Positions 54,834 to 63,891 of a stretch of DNA of 64,000 bases are shown here, piece by piece (positions within the stretch are counted from its first letter, which is position 1; every line of letters begins with the position of its first letter). A program made the translations under genes and the position numbers. Source of the DNA: Leuconostoc miyukkimchii (GTDB taxonomy: Bacteria; Bacillota; Bacilli; Lactobacillales; Lactobacillaceae); NCBI RefSeq assembly GCF_019656055.1, contig NZ_BPKY01000002.1:62001-126000 (forward strand), given 5' to 3'. The notes under the pieces were generated by a model. That model saw only the letters and a list, made by a program, of their open reading frames with translations. It was not told the origin of the DNA and did not search any database.

Positions 54834-55136
54834 ATGTCTGAAATTAACGCAAGTATTGCTGTGCAGGTTTTACCCATGACAGCAGACCAAGCAGAAATTA
54901 TTCGTATTGTTGACTACGTTATTGCCTACATAGACAAAACTCATGTCAATTACCAAGTTGGTGCCTTTGAGTCAACACTTGAGGGGAATTATGATCAACT
55001 CATGGATATTTTAAAAGCACTACCTTTAGTGGCTGCAGAAATAACTGATATCCCTGTAATGGTGTATAGTAAAATTAACATGGCACCCAAAGGTGATGTT
55101 TTAACTATCGCACAAAAAACAGATAAATATCTTTAA
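54834..55136 (+). CDS. Thiamine-binding protein, single-domain YkoF/MTH1187 family
   Basis: A 100-residue cytoplasmic protein of the YkoF/MTH1187 (DUF77) family: INASIAVQVLPM, VNYQVGAFESTLEG and VMVYSKINMAPKGDVLTI. B. subtilis YkoF binds HMP or thiamine and has two such domains; this one has a single domain and probably dimerises. It lies between ykoE and ykoD, as ykoF does in related operons. A 16-bp stem follows its stop (55141-55156). Confidence 0.85.
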   Translation: MSEINASIAVQVLPMTADQAEIIRIVDYVIAYIDKTHVNYQVGAFESTLEGNYDQLMDILKALPLVAAEITDIPVMVYSKINMAPKGDVLTIAQKTDKYL

Positions 55137-55140
55137 AAAA

Positions 55141-55156
55141 AGCGTGTTTAAACACG
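55141..55156 (+). other. Intercistronic palindromic stem in the yko operon
   Basis: GCGTGTTTAAACACGC, a perfect 16-bp palindrome, lies between the thiamine-binding gene and ykoD. There is no T run, so it is more likely an mRNA stability or processing element than a terminator. Confidence 0.5.
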
Positions 55157-55175
55157 CGTACATATAGGACAATTT

Positions 55176-56555
55176 ATGTTAAAACTGACCAAAACCTCAC
55201 TCACATATGATGACACCCCTATTCTAAAAGACATCTCTATTGATTTGCCAAATGGCTCGTTTAATCTCTTGGTGGGACCGTCTGGTTCAGGAAAATCCAC
55301 CCTAATGAAAGTAATTGCCGGCATGATTCCGACATTAGCTGATCACGTCACAATTAATCAACAAAATCTAGCTGGTCTACCTGCTTACAAACGTGCAGGC
55401 TTCGTCGGCTTGCTTTTTCAAGACCCTGACACCCAATTTGCGATGTCAACACCATGGGAGGAAATCATATTTACTTTAGAAAATTTAAAAGTTGCCCCTT
55501 CTGAAATGACCGAGCGTGCTAACTACGCTTTGGATTTTGTCAACGGTAGCCAATTTTCACATCAAAGTTTCGATACACTATCCGGTGGTGAGAAACAAAA
55601 AGTCGCTTTAGCAATTATGGTTGCCATGCAAAGCAAAGTTCTATTACTTGATGAGCCTTTTGCTAGTATAGATATCACTTCACGCCAAGAAATTTTAAAA
55701 CAACTCAAAAAATTACAAATGAATGGTGTCACAATTTTGGTGACTGACCATGATTATTCTGGCTACGCAGATTTAGTTGATGATGTCTTTTCATTTAACC
55801 AACAACACATCCAAAAAATTAATAATCTTAACGCTTTTTTTGATCAACCATCGCAAGTAGATTACCAATTTAAACAGCCGCAAGAGTCACAATCAGTACT
55901 TAAACTCAATCAATTTAAACTCTCAGTAGGATCTCGTACATTAATTGATATATCTTTTTTTGCACTAGCTCATTCAGGCATTACGTTATTTAGTGGTAGT
56001 AATGGTAGTGGGAAATCAACACTCTTTAACGCCATAACACGACTAAAACCTTACCAAGGGCAAATCATGTATCTTAACCAAGATATTTCTAAAATCAAGC
56101 TTAATACGTATGCAAAAAAAGTCGCTTTAATTTTTCAAAGTGCTGAGAAACAATTTATGAAAATGACAGTATCTGAAGAACTGGCGTTAAGTCAAAAACA
56201 TACACAACATCCCAATTTATGGACCAATGAAGCAATTGAATCTGCCTTAACGACACTTCAACTTAACCATTTAAAAGACCATATTGTCTACCAATTGTCT
56301 GGTGGACAAAAGAAAAAACTTCAAGTGCTTTTACTGTTAATTATTGGCACGCCGGTCTTGTTGTTAGATGAACCACTTGCTGGTCTCGATAGCCAATCTA
56401 TCATTACTGTTTTATCACTTATAAAACAAACCATTGTAGAAACGCAACAACGTATCATTATAATCAGTCACCAACTGAACGGTGTCTTAGATTTCATTGA
56501 TTATCACATTGTTTTGCAAAATAATATGCTAACATTTACGGAGACATCGACATGA
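55176..56555 (+). CDS. ykoD: YkoD, ECF transporter ATPase (duplicated ABC domains)
   Basis: A 459-residue protein with two fused ABC ATPase domains. The first has Walker A GPSGSGKST, signature LSGGEKQKV and Walker B LLLDEPFASID. The second has SGSNGSGKST, LSGGQKKKL and LLLDEPLAGLD. It energises the ECF importer together with ykoC. The stop overlaps the ATG of ykoC, indicating translational coupling. Confidence 0.93.
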   Translation: MLKLTKTSLTYDDTPILKDISIDLPNGSFNLLVGPSGSGKSTLMKVIAGMIPTLADHVTINQQNLAGLPAYKRAGFVGLLFQDPDTQFAMSTPWEEIIFTLENLKVAPSEMTERANYALDFVNGSQFSHQSFDTLSGGEKQKVALAIMVAMQSKVLLLDEPFASIDITSRQEILKQLKKLQMNGVTILVTDHDYSGYADLVDDVFSFNQQHIQKINNLNAFFDQPSQVDYQFKQPQESQSVLKLNQFKLSVGSRTLIDISFFALAHSGITLFSGSNGSGKSTLFNAITRLKPYQGQIMYLNQDISKIKLNTYAKKVALIFQSAEKQFMKMTVSEELALSQKHTQHPNLWTNEAIESALTTLQLNHLKDHIVYQLSGGQKKKLQVLLLLIIGTPVLLLDEPLAGLDSQSIITVLSLIKQTIVETQQRIIIISHQLNGVLDFIDYHIVLQNNMLTFTETST

Positions 56556-57205
56556 ATGCAGGTGTGAAGTTTTTATTAATTTTAATTGTCAGTTTGGAAA
56601 TTTCTTTTACACTCAACTTTTGGGTAAATGTAGCTATTATTATAGTATCTGGTTTTTATTTAATTTATTCGCGTTTATCATGGCAAAGATATGCACTTCT
56701 ACTGCTGTTACCAATTTTACCTGCACTTGGCGCTTGGACATCGTTTACAATGCATAGCACAACGGAAAATGGCGAACAGCTAGCTGCCATTATGATTACA
56801 CGTATCATCGCGTATATTTGGCTTGGCGCAGCTTTTTCCTTCACCACAAATATGAGCAGTTTTTTAGATACACTAGAACAAAAGTGTTATATACCAACAA
56901 CCTTTATTTATGGGTTGCGCGGTGCACTATCATTTATGCCGCACATTCGACAAGAAATTAAAACAATGCAACAAGCAGCTCGTATGCGAGGAATTATATT
57001 AAGATCCTATTCTCCTCAATTACTTTTTAAAGCTATTCTAATCTCTTTACAGTGGGCTGAAAGGTTATCCACAGCAATGATCTCTCATGGTTTTACCGAA
57101 AATGAAGAGCGCACACATTTTTTAACTGTACACATTAACAAAAGAGATTGGTTGTTTGCCTTTTGTTTACTTTTCACACTACAAATGATATATATTTTCT
57201 CATAA
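56552..57205 (+). CDS. ykoC: YkoC, ECF transporter transmembrane (T) component
   Basis: A 217-residue EcfT-type protein with five to six membrane helices. The conserved coupling motif with Ala-Arg is AARMRGI, followed by a second (ISLQWAERLSTAMISHGF). It overlaps ykoD by 4 bp. It completes the YkoE-YkoD-YkoC importer controlled by the TPP riboswitch at 54036. Confidence 0.9.
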   Translation: MNAGVKFLLILIVSLEISFTLNFWVNVAIIIVSGFYLIYSRLSWQRYALLLLLPILPALGAWTSFTMHSTTENGEQLAAIMITRIIAYIWLGAAFSFTTNMSSFLDTLEQKCYIPTTFIYGLRGALSFMPHIRQEIKTMQQAARMRGIILRSYSPQLLFKAILISLQWAERLSTAMISHGFTENEERTHFLTVHINKRDWLFAFCLLFTLQMIYIFS

Positions 57206-57306
57206 GAGTCCCTTAGAATTGTTTAATCCTACAGAAGCTATTAACTGGAAGATTAAAATATATCCTAATATCAACAACTTACTAATTCTTTTACCATATA
57301 TAAATA

Positions 57307-57351
57307 AAACAGCAAATAATCCTTTTGATATAGGTTATTTGCTGTTTTATT
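57307..57351 (+). terminator. Terminator of the yko operon
   Basis: AAACAGCAAATAA pairs with TTATTTGCTGTTT across a loop of about 16 nt, then TATT. Confidence 0.75.
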
Positions 57352-57422
57352 GTGTATAAGACAATATATTAAATTATAAAAGTTAGAATAAATAAAGGTG
57401 CTATGCACTTATACGTTAATGC

Positions 57423-57707
57423 CTAAATCCAAGATCTATCTACTGCATTTTGAAGCGTAAGCGGACCAAACTCAGGCTCTATTTTAGCCTCATTTGAAGT
57501 TAACCCTGTTTTTTTTCTAAATAATTTTTCAAATGTTACTGGATCCACATTCGGGTCTTCATTTGATTGTAAAGTTAAAAGATAGTGTCTCTCCATTGGA
57601 TGACTCCAAATGCCCATCGTATTTAAATGGTCCAGATCTAATGATGGTGCATATGAAGAAAGTAATATTTTATACTGACGATGGTACAAAACTTTTGTTA
57701 AATTCAT
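57423..57707 (-). CDS. Hypothetical protein (94 aa)
   Basis: A 94-residue soluble protein, family not recognised. The N-terminus MNLTKVLYHRQYKILLSS is followed by a His/Trp-containing centre (GIWSHPMERHYLL) and a polar C-terminus. AGGAGAG precedes the ATG. It has its own promoter with an exact cre match, so it is probably carbon-regulated. No neighbours suggest a function. Confidence 0.6.
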   Translation of the reverse strand: MNLTKVLYHRQYKILLSSYAPSLDLDHLNTMGIWSHPMERHYLLTLQSNEDPNVDPVTFEKLFRKKTGLTSNEAKIEPEFGPLTLQNAVDRSWI

Positions 57708-57769
57708 AACCCCACTCTCCTAATAGCATATTATTGCAACTAACATTCATTTTCTAGTCACTCAGAAAG

Positions 57770-57797
57770 CTTATACTTATATTGTAACCGCTTACAA
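57770..57797 (-). promoter_or_regulatory. Promoter with cre upstream of the 94-aa gene
   Basis: On the minus strand TTGTAA (57797-57792) and TATAAG (57775-57770) with a 16-bp spacer. TGTAACCGCTTACA (57783-57796, plus strand) is an exact cre match overlapping the -35 box. Confidence 0.65.
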
Positions 57798-57900
57798 CAC
57801 ATATATCAAACATTTATACAGTATGTTTATTTTTAATAGCACTCATAATTATAGTGCCATTTAGTTAATAAGTATTGGGGCATTGTAAATAACACTTACC

Positions 57901-59115
57901 CTAACGTGATTTTCCACGAACGTGATAAGCATTAAATATGACAATGCCTAAATTCAGTCCAGCCACAGCTAACAGGCTCACCATAATACCTGCCAAATGT
58001 TTCGTGGCAAAGTAGCCTGTGATAATCGGCATTAGGAAAAAAGCAATGCTACCAAAAAAGAAATAAAGTCCAGTTAACCGACCAGCAAATTTAGCATTAC
58101 CAGCTAGTAATTGACTCAAGCCTAACTGTAGTGCACCACCAGCAGCAGACATACCAAAAAGAAAACATCCGATACTGGCACTCAACATGCCGTGGCTCAT
58201 AATAACAATAGTTAACCCGACGATGGTTCCTAAAGCGGTAATGACAAGTAAAATTGCCTCTCTAACCCATCTTTGGTTCGTAATTAAGAACAAAAGACCG
58301 ACACCAGTGAGTGATCCCATACTATAAAAACTCATCAATAAGTGCGAGTTGGTTGTTGAAAAAGATTGGACAATGCTAAAATATCGCGTTATCCATTGCG
58401 TAAAATGAATCATTAACCACATTGCACTAAAACCATAAATCATAAACAATATTTTAGTAATGTCCCATTGCCACCTGACATCAGGGCTACCAAGTTTGAC
58501 GATTGTAGCAGATTTGATGATGTAAAAATTTTTAGGCGCAATTGTTGATATAATACTCAGATTGATGACTAATAAACCAGCAGCCAACCAAAATAACCAA
58601 CCAAACCAAATACTTTGATTAATTAATGTCACTAACACAATCGGAAGTAACCCCTCGCCCAGAGAAATCATCGCCTTGATGAGAACATTGCCACTTGATT
58701 TACCATGATTAATTTCTAATAATGTCGGATAAGCCACAGCATCCAATGCCGCATTAGCAAATCCAGCTAGTGTCGTAATAACGACAGCAAAAAATAATGT
58801 ATGTGTCACTGGTAAAATCGAAAAAAATATCAAATACATCAATCCTGATAGTACTAATAACTTTTTGCGGCTCAGATGATCTGATAATTCTCCTAGAATG
58901 GGATAGGCAATTAACTTTCCAATACCAATCGCTGATACAACGGCGGTTGCTCCCGCAATAGAAGTTTGCCAAAGCATACTGAGTTGCTGAACCGTTTGTG
59001 CTAAAATAATCAGCGCAAATCCCTGCACAATATACATGAGATAAATAACAAGTGGTAATCGTAAATAACGCGTATTGTTCTTAATATTTTTCATTTTATC
59101 TAACCGTTTGAACAT
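57901..59115 (-). CDS. MFS transporter
   Basis: A 404-residue major facilitator with twelve predicted helices. The loop 2-3 signature GELSDHLSRKK is the MFS motif A. It could be a drug or metabolite exporter; no substrate clue is present. The start at 59115 or the internal ATG at 59094 (MKNIKNNTRYLRL) are both possible, neither with a strong ribosome binding site. Confidence 0.8.
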   Translation of the reverse strand: MFKRLDKMKNIKNNTRYLRLPLVIYLMYIVQGFALIILAQTVQQLSMLWQTSIAGATAVVSAIGIGKLIAYPILGELSDHLSRKKLLVLSGLMYLIFFSILPVTHTLFFAVVITTLAGFANAALDAVAYPTLLEINHGKSSGNVLIKAMISLGEGLLPIVLVTLINQSIWFGWLFWLAAGLLVINLSIISTIAPKNFYIIKSATIVKLGSPDVRWQWDITKILFMIYGFSAMWLMIHFTQWITRYFSIVQSFSTTNSHLLMSFYSMGSLTGVGLLFLITNQRWVREAILLVITALGTIVGLTIVIMSHGMLSASIGCFLFGMSAAGGALQLGLSQLLAGNAKFAGRLTGLYFFFGSIAFFLMPIITGYFATKHLAGIMVSLLAVAGLNLGIVIFNAYHVRGKSR

Positions 59116-59205
59116 TTTTTTAGTATTGTTATATAATTCAGTGACATTTACTCACCTCATCGTTAACAACCTTAATTATCAGTATATCTCACATCATCGT
59201 TTAAT

Positions 59206-59254
59206 AAAACAGGGTAAAGTTGTTATTCCATGTTCGAATAACAACTTTACCCTA
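59206..59254 (-). terminator. Terminator after rarD
   Basis: A perfect 17-bp stem, AGGGTAAAGTTGTTATT with its complement, around a 9-nt loop; on the minus strand it is followed by GTTTTATT. Confidence 0.75.
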
Positions 59255-59298
59255 TTACTTGCTTATACACTCTATGGTAGTAAGTCAGCCAATATTTT

Positions 59299-60192
59299 TT
59301 ATAAAATAGTTGTCTTTTTAAATTTTTGATAACCATTAAGACTATCAAAAATAAATACCAGTATACCAGACCAGATGAATGCAAAAACAATCGCCTTATG
59401 CCAACTAAATGCTTCATGTAAAACAAACACTGCCATGAGTAATTGAATCGTGGGATTCAGATACTGAATAAAGCTGAGTGTAATGAAATCAGTATTTTTA
59501 TTTGCAACAGCAAAGAGTAATAAAGGAATCACTGTTAAAATACCACTCAGAATTAATAATATTGTGATTCTTGGGCCATTTTGCGTCATAACATGTGGTG
59601 ATAAAAATAAGTATACTAATGCTATAGGCGCGACAATAGCTGTTTCTAATGCCAATGAAATAGTTGCCGGCAAAGGCACCTGCTTTTTAATTAGTCCATA
59701 AAAACAAAATGAAGCAGCCATTAATAAAGTATTCAACGGTAACGAACCAGTTTGAATTGTTAGCGTAATGACACCAATGAACACAAGAATTAGCGCGACT
59801 ATTTGAGAACGTGAAAGTTTTTCATGTAGGAAAACGACTGCTACAACAACATTCATGAGGGGCATAATGTAATATGAAAGACTAGCTTCTGTTGCCTGCT
59901 CATGGGTCACCATGTTGATATATAAAAACCAATTAATTGAAATCAGAAAAGCGCTTAATATGATCCAACCTATTTTGCGATTATTAATTAAGGTAATAAT
60001 AATACGCCATAAATCAGCCCAGTTTTTTTGAAAAGTTAATACGACACTAATTGTCACAAGTGACCACACGATTCGATAAGCTAATGTATCCATCGCCGGA
60101 ACAATACTCAATAATTCCCAAAATACGCCCAGCAATCCCCACATGAAATATGTTGCAAAGCCAGAAACGATACCCAAATGTCTATTTTCCAT
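59299..60192 (-). CDS. rarD: RarD-like EamA-family transporter
   Basis: A 297-residue protein with ten membrane helices, of the RarD subgroup of the drug/metabolite transporter superfamily. The N-terminal GIVSGFATYFMWGLLGVFWELL and AYRIVWSLV are RarD hallmarks, and FIQYLNPTIQLLMAVFVLHE is the late motif. The substrate is not established for the family. Followed by a strong terminator. Confidence 0.85.
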   Translation of the reverse strand: MENRHLGIVSGFATYFMWGLLGVFWELLSIVPAMDTLAYRIVWSLVTISVVLTFQKNWADLWRIIITLINNRKIGWIILSAFLISINWFLYINMVTHEQATEASLSYYIMPLMNVVVAVVFLHEKLSRSQIVALILVFIGVITLTIQTGSLPLNTLLMAASFCFYGLIKKQVPLPATISLALETAIVAPIALVYLFLSPHVMTQNGPRITILLILSGILTVIPLLLFAVANKNTDFITLSFIQYLNPTIQLLMAVFVLHEAFSWHKAIVFAFIWSGILVFIFDSLNGYQKFKKTTIL

Positions 60193-60372
60193 GACAATAC
60201 TCCATCCAAAAATAAAATATAGACCCTATCATACCACCTCTATTGCAAAAAGAGAATAAAACCGTCATGAATAATTATCGTACAGGCTTTATTCAACACT
60301 GTGACAGATTTAGACACATTCTCTAAAGTCATTGAATAGGTTAGTTCATTCATGCTATTTTGTTCAATTTTT

Positions 60373-61767
60373 TTAGTTCACTTCAAGTTCTAAGCTGTTT
60401 TTATTATTAATATTATAGCGAATCCGTTCTTCTTTATCTAATGCTGCCTGTGCCAAAAGATTCAAGTAATTGAATGGTCGATCAAACCAAGGCTGAAATA
60501 ACATATCCACGAATGCTAAATCTGTTAATGTCATTCTATTTTGAATAGCAACAGATGCAGTATTGGCAGATTGAGAAATATCATACTTACTCTGTAGTTG
60601 AACACCTAAAATACGTTGGGTTTCTTTTTCCCAAGTGATGGTCATAAGCACTGGCTCTGTTGATGACATAAATTCCGGTCGGAAATTATCTGTCATTGTT
60701 AAACTATCATAATTTAAACCTAGTTCTTGCGCATGCGCAGCAGTTAAACCAGAAGAAGCCATGTTTAAGTCATAGAGTTTCAAACCAGAAGTTGATTGTG
60801 TTCCCATGTACTTAACCGTGGGTGTCGTCAAATTATAACCAATGAGTGTCCCTTGACGTACAGCATTTGTTGCTAGCGGTATATAAGCATTTTCGCCAGT
60901 AGGATTGTAATGAACAGCAACTGAATCACCAGCTGCAAAAACATCTGGATTACTAGTTTGCATGTAATCATTAACAATAAGCGCCCCATTTTGATTCATA
61001 TCAAGTTGACCTTTAAATAGCTGTGTCGTTGGTCTAAAGCCAACTGACATAACGACTAAATCAGCTGAAAAGTCGCCATCATCTGTTTTAATAATGATCG
61101 CCTCATCACTACTTTCAAACGCTTGTACTGTTTTCCCAGTTGCAACAGCTACACCATGACTAGTGAACAAATCTGCGACATTTTTAGTAAATTCACTATC
61201 AAAGTAGCGATTGAGCACCGTTGGTTGATTATCAATTAATGTAACATCTCGACCCTTAACATTGAAGGCTTCAACTAGTTCAGTGCCAATGTAACCACCA
61301 CCAATAATCACAACACGTTTGATACTATCATCATTTGCATAACGTATTAGTTCTTGCGCGTGCGTATAATTTTTAGATAGTACAACTCTCTTGTCGTCAA
61401 TTCCTGGAATTGGTGGTACAACTGGCCATGAACCTGTTGTTGCAACTAATTTATCATATTTTTCTACTGTTGTTTCATTTGTATTTAGGTTCAAGACAGT
61501 GACTGTCTTATTGACAGTATCAACATTTGTTACTTCGTGATTCATGTGAATATTTGCACCCGCTTCCTCTAAAATAGCTGGTGATGAGTAAAACAAATCT
61601 TCGATATTTTTAACTTCACCTTGTACGGTTAAAGCTATGCCACAAGAAAGAAAAGAGACATTGTCATTTTTTTCATAAACATCCACTATAGCATCTGGAT
61701 GGCGCTTTGTTATTGATTTAATCGTTGCTGTACCCGCATGTGTTGATCCAATAATAATTACTCTCAT
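60373..61767 (-). CDS. nox: NADH oxidase (CoA-disulfide reductase family)
   Basis: A 464-residue FAD enzyme that oxidises NADH with O2, in lactic acid bacteria usually to water. It has the FAD motif VIIIGSTHAG, the single redox Cys42 in FLSCGIAL that forms the sulfenate centre, the NAD motif VVIIGGGYIGTELVEA, and FAAGDSVAVHYNPTGE. The start at 61767 follows GGAGGA; a TTG at 61782 overlaps that site. In heterofermenters it regenerates NAD+ under air. Divergent from a Crp/Fnr gene with a shared regulatory box. Confidence 0.92.
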   Translation of the reverse strand: MRVIIIGSTHAGTATIKSITKRHPDAIVDVYEKNDNVSFLSCGIALTVQGEVKNIEDLFYSSPAILEEAGANIHMNHEVTNVDTVNKTVTVLNLNTNETTVEKYDKLVATTGSWPVVPPIPGIDDKRVVLSKNYTHAQELIRYANDDSIKRVVIIGGGYIGTELVEAFNVKGRDVTLIDNQPTVLNRYFDSEFTKNVADLFTSHGVAVATGKTVQAFESSDEAIIIKTDDGDFSADLVVMSVGFRPTTQLFKGQLDMNQNGALIVNDYMQTSNPDVFAAGDSVAVHYNPTGENAYIPLATNAVRQGTLIGYNLTTPTVKYMGTQSTSGLKLYDLNMASSGLTAAHAQELGLNYDSLTMTDNFRPEFMSSTEPVLMTITWEKETQRILGVQLQSKYDISQSANTASVAIQNRMTLTDLAFVDMLFQPWFDRPFNYLNLLAQAALDKEERIRYNINNKNSLELEVN

Positions 61768-61808
61768 AAGTTTATCCTCCAAAGAATTTTACTTTTCTTG
61801 ATACTTCT

Positions 61809-61850
61809 ATTGTATAATTAATTCACATATAACAAATTGACTCATGTCAA
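61809..61850 (-). promoter_or_regulatory. FNR-type box and nox -10 element
   Basis: The perfect inverted repeat TTGACTCATGTCAA (61837-61850) has the TTGAC-N4-GTCAA plan of Crp/Fnr-family sites. On the minus strand TACAAT (61814-61809) is the likely nox -10. The predicted start near 61802 puts the box centre about 41.5 bp upstream, the class II activator position. Confidence 0.65.
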
Positions 61851-61863
61851 GAAAGAGTGAAAT

Positions 61864-62508
61864 ATGTCACATTCTGCTTTTGCATGTATTAAAGCCGCGC
61901 CAATATTTGCACAACTCCCCGATGAAATAATTACACAACTTGTCAATATATCAACACACCAAAAAAAGTACACTGCTGGTAGCTATATCTACGAACCTGA
62001 CCATGATTTGTCTGCCCTACTAATCGTAGACACAGGACAAATTGATGTTTTAAATATTAATGATAGTGGTCAAGAGCTGCTTTTGTATTCATTGTATAGC
62101 CATCAAGTTGATGTCGAGGCATCTTTGTTTACTGATGCCACACATCACCATTTTGCGCGTGCTAAAACAGACGCCCAAGTATGTATGATTCGCCGCACAG
62201 ATTTCCAAAAATTATTACACGATCATCCAAAACTAGCTTTAACAATGCTGAATACGTACGGCACACGTTTAACAGAATTAGAACAACGTCAGATTAGTTT
62301 GTCATTACAACGCGCAGATGAACGATTACTCAATTATTTACACGAAATTGCCGCTATTCAGATGAATAATACCTTTGAACTATCCGTCACAAAAAAGGAA
62401 CTAGCAGCTTCATTACACATTACACCAGAAACACTGAGCAGATTATTTCAAAAGCTAACCCAAAATGGTCACATCAAACTTAACAGACGAGAAGTCACAC
62501 TACTTTAA
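61864..62508 (+). CDS. Crp/Fnr-family transcriptional regulator
   Basis: A 214-residue regulator with an N-terminal cyclic-nucleotide-like beta barrel (about 10-125), a dimer helix and a C-terminal winged helix (VTKKELAASLHITPETLSRLFQKL, about 170-195). No four-Cys iron-sulfur cluster of FNR is visible (Cys8 and one later Cys only), so it is nearer to FLP/ArcR-like factors. The box upstream lies between it and nox, so it probably controls nox and itself in response to oxygen or redox state. Confidence 0.87.
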   Translation: MSHSAFACIKAAPIFAQLPDEIITQLVNISTHQKKYTAGSYIYEPDHDLSALLIVDTGQIDVLNINDSGQELLLYSLYSHQVDVEASLFTDATHHHFARAKTDAQVCMIRRTDFQKLLHDHPKLALTMLNTYGTRLTELEQRQISLSLQRADERLLNYLHEIAAIQMNNTFELSVTKKELAASLHITPETLSRLFQKLTQNGHIKLNRREVTLL

Positions 62509-62633
62509 TTTTTCAGTCAGCGACCGTTCTTAATAACTTTATTTTCTGAAATATCCACCAAATCAATTACCAAAAACTTGAAAAATTATACTAAACTAAG
62601 TTTCTTATAAACACCAGTAATTCAATAGTTAAC

Positions 62634-62680
62634 AAAAAATGCCATTAAGTGATTAAAAATCACCTCGTGGCATTTTATAA
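62634..62680. terminator. Bidirectional terminator
   Basis: AAATGCCA..AAGTGAT pairs with ATCAC...TGGCATTT, with T runs on both sides, between the convergent Crp/Fnr gene and the PTS operon. Confidence 0.75.
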
Positions 62681-62712
62681 TATTTAACAACTCATCGCTG
62701 CATCTAGAATTA

Positions 62713-63012
62713 TCATGTTCTAGAATGGCGACGCTCCTCTTCATAACGATCAATTACTTTGCTAACATTTTTTCTACCGCGATAAATCGTATAACCAATC
62801 ACAATAATGAGTAGCACACTCACTAAAGAGATGCCAATACCTGCACTAAAAATCCAAATGCTCTTATTTTTAAAGAAATACATGACTAATATGCCTATGC
62901 CCACCAACAACGAAAACATTGATTGCCATTGACGTAAGTTGCGAAGCATCTTTTCTTGGAATAGTATTTCTGTTTGATATCCTTGATCAATATTTTCAAC
63001 ACGCTTCGTCAT
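62713..63012 (-). CDS. Small membrane protein downstream of PTS IID
   Basis: A 99-residue protein with two membrane helices (about 32-48 and 53-77) and a charged, basic C-terminus (YEEERRHSRT). It lies 20 bp after the PTS IID gene on the same strand and is probably part of that operon. It does not resemble DUF956, the usual small partner of mannose PTS operons. Function unknown. Confidence 0.65.
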   Translation of the reverse strand: MTKRVENIDQGYQTEILFQEKMLRNLRQWQSMFSLLVGIGILVMYFFKNKSIWIFSAGIGISLVSVLLIIVIGYTIYRGRKNVSKVIDRYEEERRHSRT

Positions 63013-63032
63013 AAAAATTACCTCACTAGTTA

Positions 63033-63890
63033 CTAATATGTTAAGCCTGGATTAAAGAAACCAATTAGCACGCCGACCAATGCAACAACCACTAAAATCA
63101 GCATCACCTTAATTGGCGAAATATTCTTTTTAGCCATTAGCCACCAGCACAGAACAATGAATCCTGCTGTTAATAATCCTGGATAAACAGAATCAAGTTG
63201 ATTTTGTAAAACGAGATAGGCTTTACCAGACGAATTTTTTAATTGAAATGATGTTCTAACTGTTACCCAAGTTGCAGCAACACCACCGACAACCATACCT
63301 CCAATTGTAGCGATTGCCTTTCGAATAGCCTTACCTTGCGCACCAATTAAAATACCAACAGCTTTATCACCTAACTCATAACCTTTGAAAAACGCAAATC
63401 GCATACCAAAGTAACCAAGCAAATTCCATACAATAATATAAAATATTGCGCCAAGCGGTGATCCACCCTCAGACATACCTAATGCAATACCTAAGATAAC
63501 TGGAATTAATGTTCCCACGACAAGTGAGTCACCAATACCGGCAATAGGACCCATCAATCCGGCACGCAAACCATTAATGGTTGTGTCATCGACACCACCT
63601 TCATTAGAGATTCCTTGATTAGCTCGCGCTTCTTCCAAACTGGCAGTGATACCCACGATGATTGTTCCTAATTGTGGTTCAGTATTGAAGAAAGCGGTAT
63701 AAGTCTTCATCGCCTTCTCTTGATCTTCTTTATTATCGTATAATTCCTCAACAATAGGTAACATCGATGTTAAGTAACCAAATGTTTGCATGTGTTCTTG
63801 AGAAAATGCAGTTAAATGACCATAAAACCAGTGATGGAAAGCTTTATTTAAAGTTTTACGAGAAAGTGTCTTTTTATCGATAGTTGCCAT
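63033..63890 (-). CDS. PTS mannose/fructose/sorbose family IID component
   Basis: A 285-residue IID subunit of a mannose-family phosphotransferase permease. It shows the IID hallmarks AFHHWFYGHLTAFSQEHMQTFGY, AMKTYTAFFNTEPQLGTII, LMGPIAGIGDSLV and C-terminal membrane helices. The start at 63890 follows GAGGA; a longer frame to 63920 overlaps the IIC gene. With IIC it forms the membrane channel that imports and phosphorylates hexose. Confidence 0.92.
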   Translation of the reverse strand: MATIDKKTLSRKTLNKAFHHWFYGHLTAFSQEHMQTFGYLTSMLPIVEELYDNKEDQEKAMKTYTAFFNTEPQLGTIIVGITASLEEARANQGISNEGGVDDTTINGLRAGLMGPIAGIGDSLVVGTLIPVILGIALGMSEGGSPLGAIFYIIVWNLLGYFGMRFAFFKGYELGDKAVGILIGAQGKAIRKAIATIGGMVVGGVAATWVTVRTSFQLKNSSGKAYLVLQNQLDSVYPGLLTAGFIVLCWWLMAKKNISPIKVMLILVVVALVGVLIGFFNPGLTY

Positions 63891-63891
63891 T

